Of a stretch of DNA of 64,000 nucleotides, positions 28,769-38,279 are shown piece after piece. The DNA is taken from contig CAKSWT010000011.1 of assembly GCA_934512135.1 (NCBI GenBank), positions 31,158-95,157 on the forward strand, in the 5' to 3' direction. The notes beneath the pieces are model-generated. The model ran no database searches, was not told the DNA's origin, and worked only from the letters and a program-made list of their open reading frames with translations. Position 1 is the first letter of the stretch. Each line of letters begins with the position of its first letter. The stretch is from an uncultured Oscillospiraceae bacterium (lineage in GTDB: Bacteria > Bacillota > Clostridia > Oscillospirales > Oscillospiraceae). The position numbers and the translations under genes are program-made.

Positions 28769-29587
28769 TCAGTCATGGAGAAAGTCCTTCCGATAGTTTA
28801 CCCCGAAGGCTTCCGCAAGCTCTCTCAGCTGGTGGTCCCGGATGGTGTTGATTCGGGGCAGATGGGCGGTGAGCATGTAGATTTGGGCGGCCTTCTCCAC
28901 CGTCTCGATCAGCCCAAAGGCCTCATCCATGGTTTTTCCCACGCCGTAGATCCCGTGCAGACCCCAGATCACCAGCCGGAACTCCTTCATCTTTTCCGCA
29001 GTGGCCGCTCCAATGGCATTCGTTCCGCAGATCATCCAGGGCAGGACGCCCACCCCGTCGGGGAACACCATAATGCACTCGGTACACATCTCCCACAGGG
29101 TGTGGGTGATTTTCTTCTCGTCCAGCTCGTGGACGTGGTTCATGGCCAGGGTATATGTAGGATGGCAGTGCATCACCACCCGGTTTTCCGGGTCCACAGA
29201 CAGCCGGGCCATATGGCTCATCAGGTGGGCGGGGAATTCAGAGGTGAACCTGCCGCCGTCTTTGAAGCCCCACAGAAGCTCAGCGTTCTTGCCATCATTT
29301 GCGATACGGACGATTCCGAGATTGGTTTCCGGGTCGGCGTCCACGTTCTTAAAATACTTGCCGGTGCCGGTGACGATGAAGATTTTGCCGGCCAAAGGCG
29401 CAGCGTCAAAGCCCATGGGGATGGTGCGAATCACGCTGTCCAGGTCCAAATATTCGGCCACCTCTTCCGTATTCAAAAGGCAGCTGATATTGCCGCCGTT
29501 GCGCTCATCCCAGCCAAGCCGGTACATATTCCCGGTGGTTTCCCGCATTTCTCTCACAAAGGGCGCCGTCAAAATATCTTTCATCAT
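28769..29587 (-). CDS. rhaD: rhamnulose-1-phosphate aldolase
   Basis: A 272-residue class II aldolase matching RhaD along its length (GWDERNGGNIS at 25-35, FPDGVGVLPWM at 175-185). The expected catalytic Glu117 and zinc ligands His140, His142 and His211 are present in the RhaD context (MHCHPT, GLHGIYG). It splits L-rhamnulose-1-phosphate to dihydroxyacetone phosphate and L-lactaldehyde. No rhamnose isomerase, kinase or transporter gene is adjacent, so it stands alone here. The IS relic begins 41 nt upstream of its start. Confidence 0.93.
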   Translation of the reverse strand: MMKDILTAPFVREMRETTGNMYRLGWDERNGGNISCLLNTEEVAEYLDLDSVIRTIPMGFDAAPLAGKIFIVTGTGKYFKNVDADPETNLGIVRIANDGKNAELLWGFKDGGRFTSEFPAHLMSHMARLSVDPENRVVMHCHPTYTLAMNHVHELDEKKITHTLWEMCTECIMVFPDGVGVLPWMICGTNAIGAATAEKMKEFRLVIWGLHGIYGVGKTMDEAFGLIETVEKAAQIYMLTAHLPRINTIRDHQLRELAEAFGVNYRKDFLHD

Positions 29588-29627
29588 GATCCTCTTTTCC
29601 GCAAGACTGCTGGTTTCTTATCATGGT

Positions 29628-29780
29628 CCCGTGATTTCAGACCACAACTCGAAAAAGCATCGTGAACATGGTATAATATAGTAAGAAAGTTAAAAGGAGA
29701 CGACACCATGACACGAAGAACATACACGCCGGAGCACAAGGCCAATCTGGTCCTTGAGGCTCTGCAAAGTGAGGGTGCGA
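29628..29780 (+). mobile_element. IS3-type insertion sequence end with truncated orfA
   Basis: Starts with a ~49-bp end sequence (CCCGTGATTTCAGACCAC...) that recurs at 39590. An ATG at 29708 behind AAAGGAG then opens a frame reading MTRRTYTPEHKANLVLEAL, the N-terminus of an IS3-family OrfA. Similarity stops after ~24 residues and no OrfB remains. The rest of 29588-30011 holds no other gene I can support. Confidence 0.7.
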
Positions 29781-30011
29781 AGTGGGGCAAGCAACTGCGG
29801 GCACCTCGCCAAGGCCATTGTACCAGCCAGCCCCAGCCGGTCAAAGCCCCCCTGCTCCGTAGGGCAGCTACGCTGTGCGCTGCGGCAGCAAGGAGGCTCA
29901 GGGGGCAAAACGGGGCGATATGGTATTATCTGGTTCGCAATAATCTTTCGTGATTGGTCTTGACCGGGGACCACGATAACCGTCGGCTCTGGTATGATCA
30001 GATCACTGCGG

Positions 30012-30785
30012 TCAATCCACATACTTTTTGCGGTATCGAAGGCTAATCAGATCTACGATCATGTACATTCCCCACAGGTCCATGTTCGTGTTGTTTCCAT
30101 CAAAAGCGATGGAGAAATCAACCCTGCCAAGGTGGACGGAATGGGTGGAATTGGTGATGAGGATGCTTTTGGCGCCCTTCTCCTGAACGATCTGCGCCAG
30201 CGGAATAATGTCCAGAGCATCACTGCAGTCTGGTGCCATAATAAGGACGACATCCTCTGCGTCGAGCTTCTTCGCCGCGGTAATCTGATCCATAAACCGG
30301 TCACAACGCAGGGACTCTTTTCCACTCATCAGCAGATTGATTTGCAGCCCCACCTCCGTGTATCCGGTGTTAAAGGTAAATATCCGGACATGCGCTGCAC
30401 TGTGCAGCATATCTGCCACATGCTCTATATCTTGTTCTGTTACGGCTACCTCCACCCTGCCTATCATATCGCGTAGGTACTTAAAATAGTTCTGCGGCAG
30501 TTCCCCCTCCGGGAGCTTGGACTCGTTGGGCATTACCTGGTTGTTATAGCGAAAATAGTGTCTTGCATCAAATAAATTGTGACGGAAATCGGAAAAATTC
30601 TTATACCCCAGTTTCTGCGCAAGCCGGCTGATGGTGGCGGTGGACGCCGAGCAGTAGTCTGCAATCTCATAAATTGAGCCTTGAAGGAACAATTCTGTGT
30701 TCTCCAGAATTTTCCCCAAAACAAAATGATATACATCCTGCTCGCCGTTGTTGTAATAGGCAAATAAATTAGCCAATGTATTCAT
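30012..30785 (-). CDS. RpiR/MurR-family transcriptional regulator
   Basis: A 257-residue regulator. The N-terminal HTH_6 domain (IADYCSASTATISRLAQKLG, ~41-60) is followed by a C-terminal SIS sugar-phosphate-binding domain (~100-240). It is transcribed leftward, 66 nt downstream of a TIM-barrel isomerase gene, as the last gene of the deglycosylation operon. It probably senses a phosphorylated sugar made by the adjacent pathway. Target sites were not identified. Confidence 0.9.
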   Translation of the reverse strand: MNTLANLFAYYNNGEQDVYHFVLGKILENTELFLQGSIYEIADYCSASTATISRLAQKLGYKNFSDFRHNLFDARHYFRYNNQVMPNESKLPEGELPQNYFKYLRDMIGRVEVAVTEQDIEHVADMLHSAAHVRIFTFNTGYTEVGLQINLLMSGKESLRCDRFMDQITAAKKLDAEDVVLIMAPDCSDALDIIPLAQIVQEKGAKSILITNSTHSVHLGRVDFSIAFDGNNTNMDLWGMYMIVDLISLRYRKKYVD

Positions 30786-30851
30786 AGCGAAACCACCTAT
30801 CGTCTTTTTTTCAGTATATCATCTCACCAAAGAAAAGACAATGTAAAACTT

Positions 30852-31766
30852 TTACACGATTCCTCTCAGATAGCGCAAACCAATATTCAGTCCCTCCTGC
30901 ACCTTTTCAACAGATCCCTCATAGAGCGGGTCCTCATGTTCGATGCTGATAAAAGAATCATAGCCATGAGCCTTGAGATGACCCACTAAGCTGGCCCAAT
31001 CCACCTGACCAAGAGATGGCATGCGGTAGCGCCAATAGCTGTCCCCGCTGCCCAACTGCTGGTCATAAATTCCATAGTATTTCAGCTTGTCAGGGAATAC
31101 CTCTACATCCTTGGCGTGGAGGTGGAACACCCGATCCTCAAAGCCCTTGAGTGCCTCCAAATCGTCGATCAGCATGGCGCGAAGGTGGCTGGGATCATAG
31201 TTCAGCCCAAAGCTGCGGCTGGGAACACGGCGGAACATCTCCTGCCACAGCTCTGGCGCATAGCTGATTGTGCCCGGTTTTCCAGGCTCCAGCCAGCCGG
31301 GCATATGGCAGTTTTCAATCATCAGCTTTACACCGTGGTCCTCCGCAAACTGCACCAGTGGAGTAAAGACCTTTTCAAATTCATCAAAATTTCCTTCCAG
31401 GTCTTTGGTGGTATCCCGCCCGATGAAGGTGCCCACCAGCTCGGTTCCCAGCATTTCTGCGGCCAGAATGACCTTTTTCAGATGGTCATTGATCTGCTTC
31501 CGGTGGACCGGATCGCAATCCAGATTGTTGTCATAATAGGCCATCGCAGATATTTCCAGCCCCATATCATCCAGATAGGTGCGAATCTTTTGGGCCTCTT
31601 GGGCATCAAATGTCTCAAAATCAATGTCGCTTCCGGAATAATCTCGGGTGTTTTCCTTTGGCCAAGCGGAAATTTCCAGTGCCTGGAACCCGGCAGATCG
31701 GGCAAACTTCGCCTTCTCATACAGTGGAATGTCGCCAAGACAGCCTGTTAAAAAACCAATTTTCAT
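30852..31766 (-). CDS. sugar phosphate isomerase/epimerase-like TIM barrel
   Basis: A 304-residue xylose-isomerase-like TIM-barrel protein (AP endonuclease 2 fold). Putative metal ligands lie in MIENCHMPG (~153-161), NYDPSHL (~194-200), FHLHAKD (~222-228) and SIEHEDP (~274-280). The ATG at 31766 follows AAGGAGG; a ten-codon extension was dropped. A hairpin (31783-31819) separates it from the deglycosidase alpha gene. In known C-glycoside clusters, extra isomerases of this fold process the released 3-oxo sugar; that role is inferred here. Confidence 0.85.
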   Translation of the reverse strand: MKIGFLTGCLGDIPLYEKAKFARSAGFQALEISAWPKENTRDYSGSDIDFETFDAQEAQKIRTYLDDMGLEISAMAYYDNNLDCDPVHRKQINDHLKKVILAAEMLGTELVGTFIGRDTTKDLEGNFDEFEKVFTPLVQFAEDHGVKLMIENCHMPGWLEPGKPGTISYAPELWQEMFRRVPSRSFGLNYDPSHLRAMLIDDLEALKGFEDRVFHLHAKDVEVFPDKLKYYGIYDQQLGSGDSYWRYRMPSLGQVDWASLVGHLKAHGYDSFISIEHEDPLYEGSVEKVQEGLNIGLRYLRGIV

Positions 31767-31782
31767 AGAGATCCTCCTTGTA

Positions 31783-31819
31783 AATGTGCGCCGCAAGGTC
31801 TTGCCTTGCGGCGCACATT
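31783..31819 (-). promoter_or_regulatory. intercistronic hairpin
   Basis: A perfect 16-bp stem (AATGTGCGCCGCAAGG and complement, 5-nt loop) fills the gap between the deglycosidase alpha gene and the next isomerase gene. There is no long T-run, so it is more likely an mRNA stability or partial-termination element than a full terminator. Confidence 0.55.
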
Positions 31820-31822
31820 GGA

Positions 31823-32824
31823 TTATGCTTCTGCAATCAACCTGTGCAGCATGACCTGATGACGACGCACCTGCTCAATTTCGTCGATCAGTTCATCCGC
31901 TGCATCATCCTCTGCGCCAGGGGCGCTGCGCTGGCCTTCGTACTCCGTGGAGAGATAGCCGTCGTAGCCAATCTTCTTCATCATTTTTACCGCACCCGCT
32001 GCATCAATGCGATCGTCCTCGCAGTTTTCATTCATATGGAGGCACTTGGCATGGCAGTGGTAAATGTAGGGCGCAATATCCTCCAGCCACGCAAGCTCAT
32101 TGGGAGCATCCATCTCGTTGGGGAGCGCCTCCATGATGTAGTGGGCATCCTGATCGCTGAATCCTTCGCTGGTCAATCCGAACAGCCGAGACATGGCAAT
32201 GGGGCCTTTCTGGGCCTTGACAAAGTCAATGGCCTTCTGGGAAACGCCTGCGGCCAGGGCCTCCTCCGGGGTGGGAATCTTCTTTGGCAGAGGGAAGATT
32301 CCCCAGTCCGGCATAAATCCGTAATTCTTGGTCCCGGTGCGCTCAATCATCTCCAAGTGGCGCTGAATAAACTCCGAGCGAATCCGCATGGGAGAGTGAA
32401 TCTCAAAGCACATCTTGATGTCGTTGTCCGCCGCAATGGGCAGGGCCATCTCGATGACCTCAGGCTGAATGTTGTGAATCACCCGGGTGTACTTGAATCC
32501 CAGCTTATGGGCCAGCTCCAAATCCTGTCGGAACAGCTGTACCTGCTCCTTCCGTGTCAGGAAGCGGTTCTTGAACATCATAATATCGCAGAAGGTGTCC
32601 ATACAGGTGGGGGTGACGTTGTATTTTTCCATCCATTCAAACCACTGGGACACATCCTGCTTTTCCACTCTGGGATAACTCCCTCCCACAGGCATCTGTT
32701 CAGCAATCAGTTCGATTCCCTGGGAACCGGCCTTGGCAGCCTCACGGATACAGCCCTCCAAATCCAGCTTGCCAATATAATAGGAAAGCTGATAGCTATA
32801 TAAAGAAACACTTGTTTTCATCAT
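31823..32824 (-). CDS. probable C-glycoside deglycosidase alpha subunit (sugar isomerase-like TIM barrel)
   Basis: A 333-residue xylose-isomerase-like barrel. Candidate metal ligands are Glu141, Asp173, His257 or His259, and Glu294; His143 in CFEIHSPM is a candidate catalytic base. Alone it would be called a sugar phosphate isomerase. However, the gene starts 15 nt after a small protein matching the C-glycoside deglycosidase beta subunit, and alpha/beta pairs such as DfgAB, CarBC and DgpCB are encoded in this way. Such complexes break the C-C bond of 3-oxo-C-glycosides. Adjacent Gfo/Idh oxidoreductases could supply the 3-oxo form. Substrate and direction are inferred. Confidence 0.75.
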   Translation of the reverse strand: MMKTSVSLYSYQLSYYIGKLDLEGCIREAAKAGSQGIELIAEQMPVGGSYPRVEKQDVSQWFEWMEKYNVTPTCMDTFCDIMMFKNRFLTRKEQVQLFRQDLELAHKLGFKYTRVIHNIQPEVIEMALPIAADNDIKMCFEIHSPMRIRSEFIQRHLEMIERTGTKNYGFMPDWGIFPLPKKIPTPEEALAAGVSQKAIDFVKAQKGPIAMSRLFGLTSEGFSDQDAHYIMEALPNEMDAPNELAWLEDIAPYIYHCHAKCLHMNENCEDDRIDAAGAVKMMKKIGYDGYLSTEYEGQRSAPGAEDDAADELIDEIEQVRRHQVMLHRLIAEA

Positions 32825-32839
32825 CTGTTATCCCTCCTG

Positions 32840-33232
32840 TTACCCCATAATGTTGACGCGAGCATGGAATGTATTGGGTCTTGCTCCGCCGCCATAGGAA
32901 ATGCGGATCCAAATCGTCAGGGCAATATCATGAACACCCATGCCGATACCGCCGTCCATTGGGACAAAAACCTTCATTTTCTGTCCAAACTCCCACCGGA
33001 TTGTGGAGATCGTGGACATCTCGTTCAGGGTATAGGTATGTCCATCCAAGGTATAGGTGAGCTGATCGCCGGTAAAGACTCTGTCATTATACCGTACCTC
33101 CATATTGTCCACACAGCTCAGGGACACACCCCGGTAATAGGGGATCTTTGTCTCCAGTTCAAAGCCCACTGGAGTGCCGTCTACCAGAACATTTTTGATA
33201 GAATTGGCATCCATTACATATTTACCATACAT
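32840..33232 (-). CDS. probable C-glycoside deglycosidase beta subunit (DUF6379-like)
   Basis: A 130-residue all-beta-looking protein (IPYYRGVSLSCVDNMEVRY near 30-48, VFTGDQLTYTLDGHTY near 52-67) with no signal peptide. It resembles the DUF6379/CGDB family, the small partner of C-glycoside deglycosidases. GAAAGGAG precedes the ATG at 33232. It sits between the lipoprotein and the alpha-subunit gene, with gaps of 22 and 15 nt. The pairing with the downstream TIM barrel is the main reason for the functional call. Confidence 0.75.
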   Translation of the reverse strand: MYGKYVMDANSIKNVLVDGTPVGFELETKIPYYRGVSLSCVDNMEVRYNDRVFTGDQLTYTLDGHTYTLNEMSTISTIRWEFGQKMKVFVPMDGGIGMGVHDIALTIWIRISYGGGARPNTFHARVNIMG

Positions 33233-33254
33233 TCTAAAAAAGCTCCTTTCTCAG

Positions 33255-34964
33255 TCAGCGTGCCTCATACCGCTCATAAGCAGCCTGGTAACAATCAATC
33301 ACCTTCTGGATTTCCATGCCTTCTACCTGTGCGACATATTCATCCCAGCCTGCATCAATGTCATCCGTGCCGTTAATAAAGCGAAGCGTCATTTCCGAAA
33401 CATGGGTATTCACATTGGAGAAAATAGCGCCATAGGTTTCGGCCTCTTCGGTATTCAGCGTCACATTGGGCATCACATAGTCCTTGTCGCCGCAGGATGC
33501 CCACAGGTCTAGGCAGGACATGCAATCGTCTGAGAGCGTAATTGCCTCGCGTGTCCAGTCGTTATAGGTGCAGAAGTTAAAGGTGCCGTAGTAGGTGAAC
33601 ATACTCTTTACGCTGTTTCCGTCGGGGTCGTTGGTGATAACATCTGTAAACTCAATTTTACCGTCCGGGCCCCAATTCCAGGTCACACCCTCCGGGCCAT
33701 AGTTGACCAGTCGAATGCCTTCTTCTGTCCACATATAGTCGAAGTATTTGCAGACCTCTTCTACATACTGGCAGGCAGTAGAAATCACCATTGCATATTC
33801 CGGACGAACCTGATAGGTATAGTTGCGGAGATGGATGGTATCGCCTTCCTTCTGCACCGGATAGGGCACGGCTTTCACCTGCAAACCCTCAACCGTTGCA
33901 TCAGACTCCGTATCGTCAATGGAATTATAAAAGCCGTCTGCAAGGGTGACCTCTCCGGTAGACATCATAGATGCCTGGCCAAAGGTCTGCTGATAGCTGG
34001 CAAAATCCCGATAGACCAGCCCTTTCTCATACCAGTCATTCATGCGCTTTAGATAATCCTTGTAGCCATCGGTAACAGGAGAATAAATGACCTGCCCATC
34101 AATAACAATCCAAGGCGTATCTACCGTGCCGGAATCAAAAGCAGAGGAAATCGTAAAGGAAGGCGTGGTATAGTTGGACATAAATCCTGTGTTCATGAGC
34201 AGCAGTGCCCCCCGGGCACATGCCGCCTCATTCTGTACGCACTGAGTCAGGTAGTTCTCCCAATCATCCAGAGTTGTAAGCTTATCAATGCCATACTTCT
34301 CCATCAAATCTGCACGTGCAATGGGCCCGTTAAAGGAATCCTGTATCGGATTTGAAATCAGCTGAACACCCCAGATTTTCCCGTCGTCGGTGCTGGCCTG
34401 TCTGGTAATCTCAGGATCGGAATTGACGATATTCATGTAGTTAGGCATGTACTCCCGAATGGGCTCGTCCATGTCGATAATAATCTCCTGCTCAATACCG
34501 TCTTGAATGCCATTGGTGTAGTATTTGTAGAAGTTCGAGATCACATCGGGATAGTCGCCGGAGGCAATGGCCAGATTGAATGTGTCCGTGCCAGTAAACA
34601 TGGTCAGCCAGGTCTGTTTCCACTGGACATTTGCCATCTCATCAATGGTCTGTAGCGCCTGACTCCAAACCACATCCCCGGACATGTTCCAGGGACTTCC
34701 TTCCCCCATGTAGGTAAGCGTCACAGGTTCCTCAAACAGCGGAAAGGAAATGGGCGCAATCTCTGTCTCTGCCGAATCGACTGCAGATGTCCCCTGCTGA
34801 ACTCCCCCTACAGATGGAGTGACTTCTGCGGACGCACTTTCTACGTTCGCGGTCTCTTTGGGTTCTGTACTCGTAGGAGCACTGTTTTCCGTCTTGCTTC
34901 CACATGCAGCACACATACACAGCATCATGGAAAATACAAGCAGTAAGCTGATAGAACGTTTCAT
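33255..34964 (-). CDS. extracellular solute-binding lipoprotein (LipO-like)
   Basis: A 569-residue solute-binding lipoprotein. The hydrophobic signal ends in CAAC with Cys21 as lipidation site, followed by a Ser/Thr/Glu-rich linker to ~residue 65. The ATG at 34964 is preceded by GGAGGAG; an eight-codon extension was discarded. It lies in the deglycosidase operon, so glycosides or their sugars are plausible ligands. No ABC permease or ATPase is encoded in the window. It is the third member of this lipoprotein family here. Confidence 0.85.
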   Translation of the reverse strand: MKRSISLLLVFSMMLCMCAACGSKTENSAPTSTEPKETANVESASAEVTPSVGGVQQGTSAVDSAETEIAPISFPLFEEPVTLTYMGEGSPWNMSGDVVWSQALQTIDEMANVQWKQTWLTMFTGTDTFNLAIASGDYPDVISNFYKYYTNGIQDGIEQEIIIDMDEPIREYMPNYMNIVNSDPEITRQASTDDGKIWGVQLISNPIQDSFNGPIARADLMEKYGIDKLTTLDDWENYLTQCVQNEAACARGALLLMNTGFMSNYTTPSFTISSAFDSGTVDTPWIVIDGQVIYSPVTDGYKDYLKRMNDWYEKGLVYRDFASYQQTFGQASMMSTGEVTLADGFYNSIDDTESDATVEGLQVKAVPYPVQKEGDTIHLRNYTYQVRPEYAMVISTACQYVEEVCKYFDYMWTEEGIRLVNYGPEGVTWNWGPDGKIEFTDVITNDPDGNSVKSMFTYYGTFNFCTYNDWTREAITLSDDCMSCLDLWASCGDKDYVMPNVTLNTEEAETYGAIFSNVNTHVSEMTLRFINGTDDIDAGWDEYVAQVEGMEIQKVIDCYQAAYERYEAR

Positions 34965-35034
34965 TCCAATTCTCCTCCATTTCATCATCGTTTCAAATTA
35001 TTAGGAAGCTGCGGGCTTGATCTTATGGTCTATC

Positions 35035-36141
35035 TCAAAGCTTTACAATGGTACCGGTTTCGTTGGAACGGTAGATTGCCTCCAGAATCTGCGTCACCAC
35101 AAAGGCCTGCTCCGGAAGCACCAGAGGCTCCGTGTCATTCAGAATAGACAGTAGCCACTGACGCGCCTCGATGTCTGCAGGCTGGCCGCTTCCAACGCCC
35201 TCAAAAAACGCTACGCTGCCGGGTCCCGCAGAGAATGGCTCCTCATTGTAAAGGGAACCGTACTTGGCAGTGTACACCTTCAGCTTGCCGCTGGGCCCCA
35301 TCAAATCCGTAATCTCAGCCCCCGCCTTGGTTCCGCAAAGCGTTGTGGCCCCCTCCTTGGCGTCAGCGATATTGAGATTCCAGGAGGACTCCAGGAAAAT
35401 CGTTGCGCCATTTTCCATTTTGATGAAGCCGAATGCAGAATCCTCTACGTCAAATGTTGCCGGGTCCCAGGGGCCAAACTGATTTCCTTCCGTCTCTGCG
35501 GCCATTTTATAGAACACAGACCCCGTTACCGTAGCGGGCTTATAGTTGTCCATACACCACAGCGTCATATCCAGTGCATGGGTACCAATATCGATCAGGC
35601 AGCCTCCGCCCTGTTTTGCCTTATCCGTAAACACGCCCCAAGTGGGAACAGCACGGCGACGCAGAGCGTGGGCTTTGGCAAAATAGATGTCACCTAGGTC
35701 GCCCGCCTCGCACCGCCGTTTCAGTGCCTGAATCTCCGGCCGGAATCGATTCTGATAACCGATGGTAAAGTGCTTGCCGGACTTTTTCCATGCGTCAATC
35801 ATCCGCTGGGCCTCAGAGGAGGAATGGCTCATGGGCTTTTCGCAGAGCACATGCTTCCCCGCCGCAAAGGCGTCCACCACAATCTGCGCGTGGGCCACGT
35901 TGGGGGTCAGAACATGCACCACGTCAATGCTGTCGTCTGCCAGCAACTCTTTGTAGTCCGTATAGACCTTCGCCCCTGGTGCGCCAAACTCCTTGGCCCC
36001 GGCCTCGGCCCGCTCCTTGATGATATCACAGAAGGCCACCAGCTCACAAAGGTCCTTCATCTGAGACAATGATGGCATGTGCTTTTGATTGGCAATGCCG
36101 CCGATGCCGATCAGTCCGATTTGCAGTTTTCCATTTTTCAT
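35035..36141 (-). CDS. Gfo/Idh/MocA-family oxidoreductase
   Basis: A 368-residue NAD(P)-dependent sugar dehydrogenase-like protein. It has an N-terminal Rossmann motif (GLIGIGGIANQKHMPSL, ~9-25), the EKP motif in CEKPMSHS (~95-102), and a C-terminal alpha/beta substrate domain. It is first in the leftward operon with the lipoprotein and the deglycosidase pair. In the puerarin pathway, DgpA of this family interconverts the sugar C3 hydroxyl and ketone; the same role is plausible here. The ATG at 36141 follows GGGAAGGA. It is divergent from the isomerase at 36409. Confidence 0.9.
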   Translation of the reverse strand: MKNGKLQIGLIGIGGIANQKHMPSLSQMKDLCELVAFCDIIKERAEAGAKEFGAPGAKVYTDYKELLADDSIDVVHVLTPNVAHAQIVVDAFAAGKHVLCEKPMSHSSSEAQRMIDAWKKSGKHFTIGYQNRFRPEIQALKRRCEAGDLGDIYFAKAHALRRRAVPTWGVFTDKAKQGGGCLIDIGTHALDMTLWCMDNYKPATVTGSVFYKMAAETEGNQFGPWDPATFDVEDSAFGFIKMENGATIFLESSWNLNIADAKEGATTLCGTKAGAEITDLMGPSGKLKVYTAKYGSLYNEEPFSAGPGSVAFFEGVGSGQPADIEARQWLLSILNDTEPLVLPEQAFVVTQILEAIYRSNETGTIVKL

Positions 36142-36408
36142 GTTTGAATCCTTCCCTTCAAAAGAATACTGTTGTGCATCATGACGCAAGACTTCCGAAT
36201 TGGATGGTTCCATTTTATCAGAAATTACTATACGCCGCTGTTCAGAAAAGACATTATTTTTTCAGACGCAGTTACAACACTCTTCCACTTGTCAATTGTT
36301 TCTGATGTTGAAACACATTTCATTCCAAGAAACATCCCCAAAATACCTGCACAGCGCCTATTCTTTCATTATGCTATAGTTTTCTTATCAATAAGGAGGC
36401 GTATAGAT

Positions 36409-37209
36409 ATGACACTAGGGATGATTTCAAAGGAAATAACAGAATCCGCATTTGTCTCGGCAAAAGAAATGGGATTAGACTTCGTTGAATTCTGCATTAA
36501 CGGCGGTGATGACGGCAGCACCTTTTTTGCTGCCATTCCCGATATGAAGAAGTGGATCAGGAAATATGGTGTGGAGGTTGGCTCCGTAGGTCGGTGGAAA
36601 GCTAATGTCCTCAAGGATGACGGGACCATTGATCTGGCAGAACAGGTGCTGGCAATCCGACTGATGGAGGCCGCCCATGAATTGGGCTGTTCAAATTACA
36701 TTTGCGGCTGCAACTATATTGACAGTCTCTCTTACTATGAAAACTGCACCCGGGCCATTGAGTTTTTCTCCTGTCTGCTAGTTCATCGGCCCGAAGGAAT
36801 GGAAGTCTCCACCTACAACTGCCGCAAAGGCGGCAATTTTGTGAATAACCCCTTGGCATGGACCGTGATCCATGGTCACCTGACGGAATTGGGCATCAAA
36901 TACGATCCCTCCCACGCCCGGTATGCCGGAGGCGACTACCTCCAGGAAACCCGGGATTGGGGGCATCGGTTCCGCCATGTACACCTCAAGGGCTCCATGC
37001 TGGTGAATGGGGAGCGTGTGGACGATCCTCCGGCAGGTCTAGACGACACCAACTGGCCGATATTTCTGTCCTTGCTTCGGGCAAAGGGATATGACCGGGG
37101 ACTGAGCATTGAACCCCACAGCCCCGTTTGGACTGGAGCGCTGGGCGAGCAAGGATTGAAATACACCGTCTCCTATATGAACAAACTGCTGTTCCGTCAG
37201 GAGGTGTGA
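36409..37209 (+). CDS. sugar phosphate isomerase/epimerase-like TIM barrel
   Basis: A 266-residue xylose-isomerase-like barrel. KYDPSHARY (~164-172) and RHVHLKGS (~188-195) supply likely metal ligands, and LSIEPHSP lies near the C-terminus. The ATG at 36409 is preceded by AAGGAGG; the 79 in-frame codons upstream are non-coding. It is the first gene of a three-gene rightward operon with a Gfo/Idh/MocA enzyme and a hexokinase-like kinase. It is divergent from the leftward deglycosidase operon across 267 nt. It probably isomerises the sugar released or oxidised by its neighbours. Confidence 0.85.
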   Translation: MTLGMISKEITESAFVSAKEMGLDFVEFCINGGDDGSTFFAAIPDMKKWIRKYGVEVGSVGRWKANVLKDDGTIDLAEQVLAIRLMEAAHELGCSNYICGCNYIDSLSYYENCTRAIEFFSCLLVHRPEGMEVSTYNCRKGGNFVNNPLAWTVIHGHLTELGIKYDPSHARYAGGDYLQETRDWGHRFRHVHLKGSMLVNGERVDDPPAGLDDTNWPIFLSLLRAKGYDRGLSIEPHSPVWTGALGEQGLKYTVSYMNKLLFRQEV

Positions 37210-37211
37210 GC

Positions 37212-38279
37212 ATGGAACGGAAACTACGTTATGGCTGCATCGGCGCAGGCGGTATCGCGCGAAAAAAGCACCTGTCCAACTATGCAAAACAGCCGGATGT
37301 GGAGCTGGTGGCGGTCTGCGACAGCGTTCTCCCTGCAGCGGAAGCACTGGCCAGGAACTTTGGCATTGACCATGTCTACTCCGACTATCGGGAAATGCTG
37401 GATCGAGAGAACTTGGACATTGTCAGCGTTTGTACCCCCAATTTCCTGCACCGGGAGATCACCTGCTGCGCGCTGGAACATGGTGTTAACGTACATTGTG
37501 AAAAGCCCCTGGCTATGAACCAGCAGGAGGCTCTGGAAATCTGGCAGACTGCGGAGCGGACCGGTAAAAAGGTTATGCTCGGACTGAATAAACGGTATTT
37601 ACCCGAAACCTTGCTGGTGCATGAGATGATGAAGGAGGACTTCTTCGGAGAGATCTACCACGCCCGCTGCGGCTGGCGGCGGAACAGCGGCATTCCCGGC
37701 ATTGGTCGCTGGTTTACAAATCAGAAGCTCTCCGGCGGCGGTGTGATGATTGATCTGGGCGTTCACTACCTGGATCTTGCCATGAGCTATCTGGATTATC
37801 CCGAGGTACTGACCGTATCCGGCTCTGCGTACCAGAAGTTCGGGAAGGGCGGCGACACCCGAATCCGCAAAGGCTACCGCAGTGATCCCGAAGGCGTCTT
37901 TGACGTGGAAGATATGGCCGTGGGCATAATTCGGACCGCCTCCGGTGCAACCATCGACTTTGAGTTTAGCTGGGCGTCCAACGTGGAAAAAGAGATGCGG
38001 TACATCGAACTGATGGGAACCAAGGGCGGTATGATTATGGAAAATGACGACCTCAGGCTGTTCTCCCATAAGGCAGGAACCTGTTTTGTGGAGAAACCAG
38101 ATATGAACACCCTGAACTTTGAAATATCGGAATTTGCCCATTTCATTCAGTGCATCCGCACCAATACAGAGCCCATTACCAACGCATGGGAGGGCTATGA
38201 AATCATGAAGATTATTGACGCATTCTATGTGTCCGCCAAAAACGAAACAGAAGTCAGAATAGGAGGAAACGGTCAATGA
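37212..38279 (+). CDS. Gfo/Idh/MocA-family oxidoreductase
   Basis: A 355-residue paralogue of the enzyme at 35035. It has the Rossmann motif GCIGAGGIARKKHLSNY (~8-24) and EKP motif CEKPLAMN (~97-104). The conserved GGGVMIDLGVHYLDL (~177-191) carries the usual His of the substrate domain. The ATG at 37212 lies 2 nt after the preceding stop, behind GGAGGTG. The stop overlaps the kinase start (ATGA). Two such dehydrogenases in divergent operons would let one oxidise and the other reduce a sugar C3 position (inference). Confidence 0.9.
   Translation: MERKLRYGCIGAGGIARKKHLSNYAKQPDVELVAVCDSVLPAAEALARNFGIDHVYSDYREMLDRENLDIVSVCTPNFLHREITCCALEHGVNVHCEKPLAMNQQEALEIWQTAERTGKKVMLGLNKRYLPETLLVHEMMKEDFFGEIYHARCGWRRNSGIPGIGRWFTNQKLSGGGVMIDLGVHYLDLAMSYLDYPEVLTVSGSAYQKFGKGGDTRIRKGYRSDPEGVFDVEDMAVGIIRTASGATIDFEFSWASNVEKEMRYIELMGTKGGMIMENDDLRLFSHKAGTCFVEKPDMNTLNFEISEFAHFIQCIRTNTEPITNAWEGYEIMKIIDAFYVSAKNETEVRIGGNGQ

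Noticed and set aside
29708..29953. Small rightward frame starting like an IS3 OrfA, considered as an intact transposase gene
   Set aside because: Only about the first 24 residues match; the rest is unrelated and no OrfB follows. Recorded as an IS relic.
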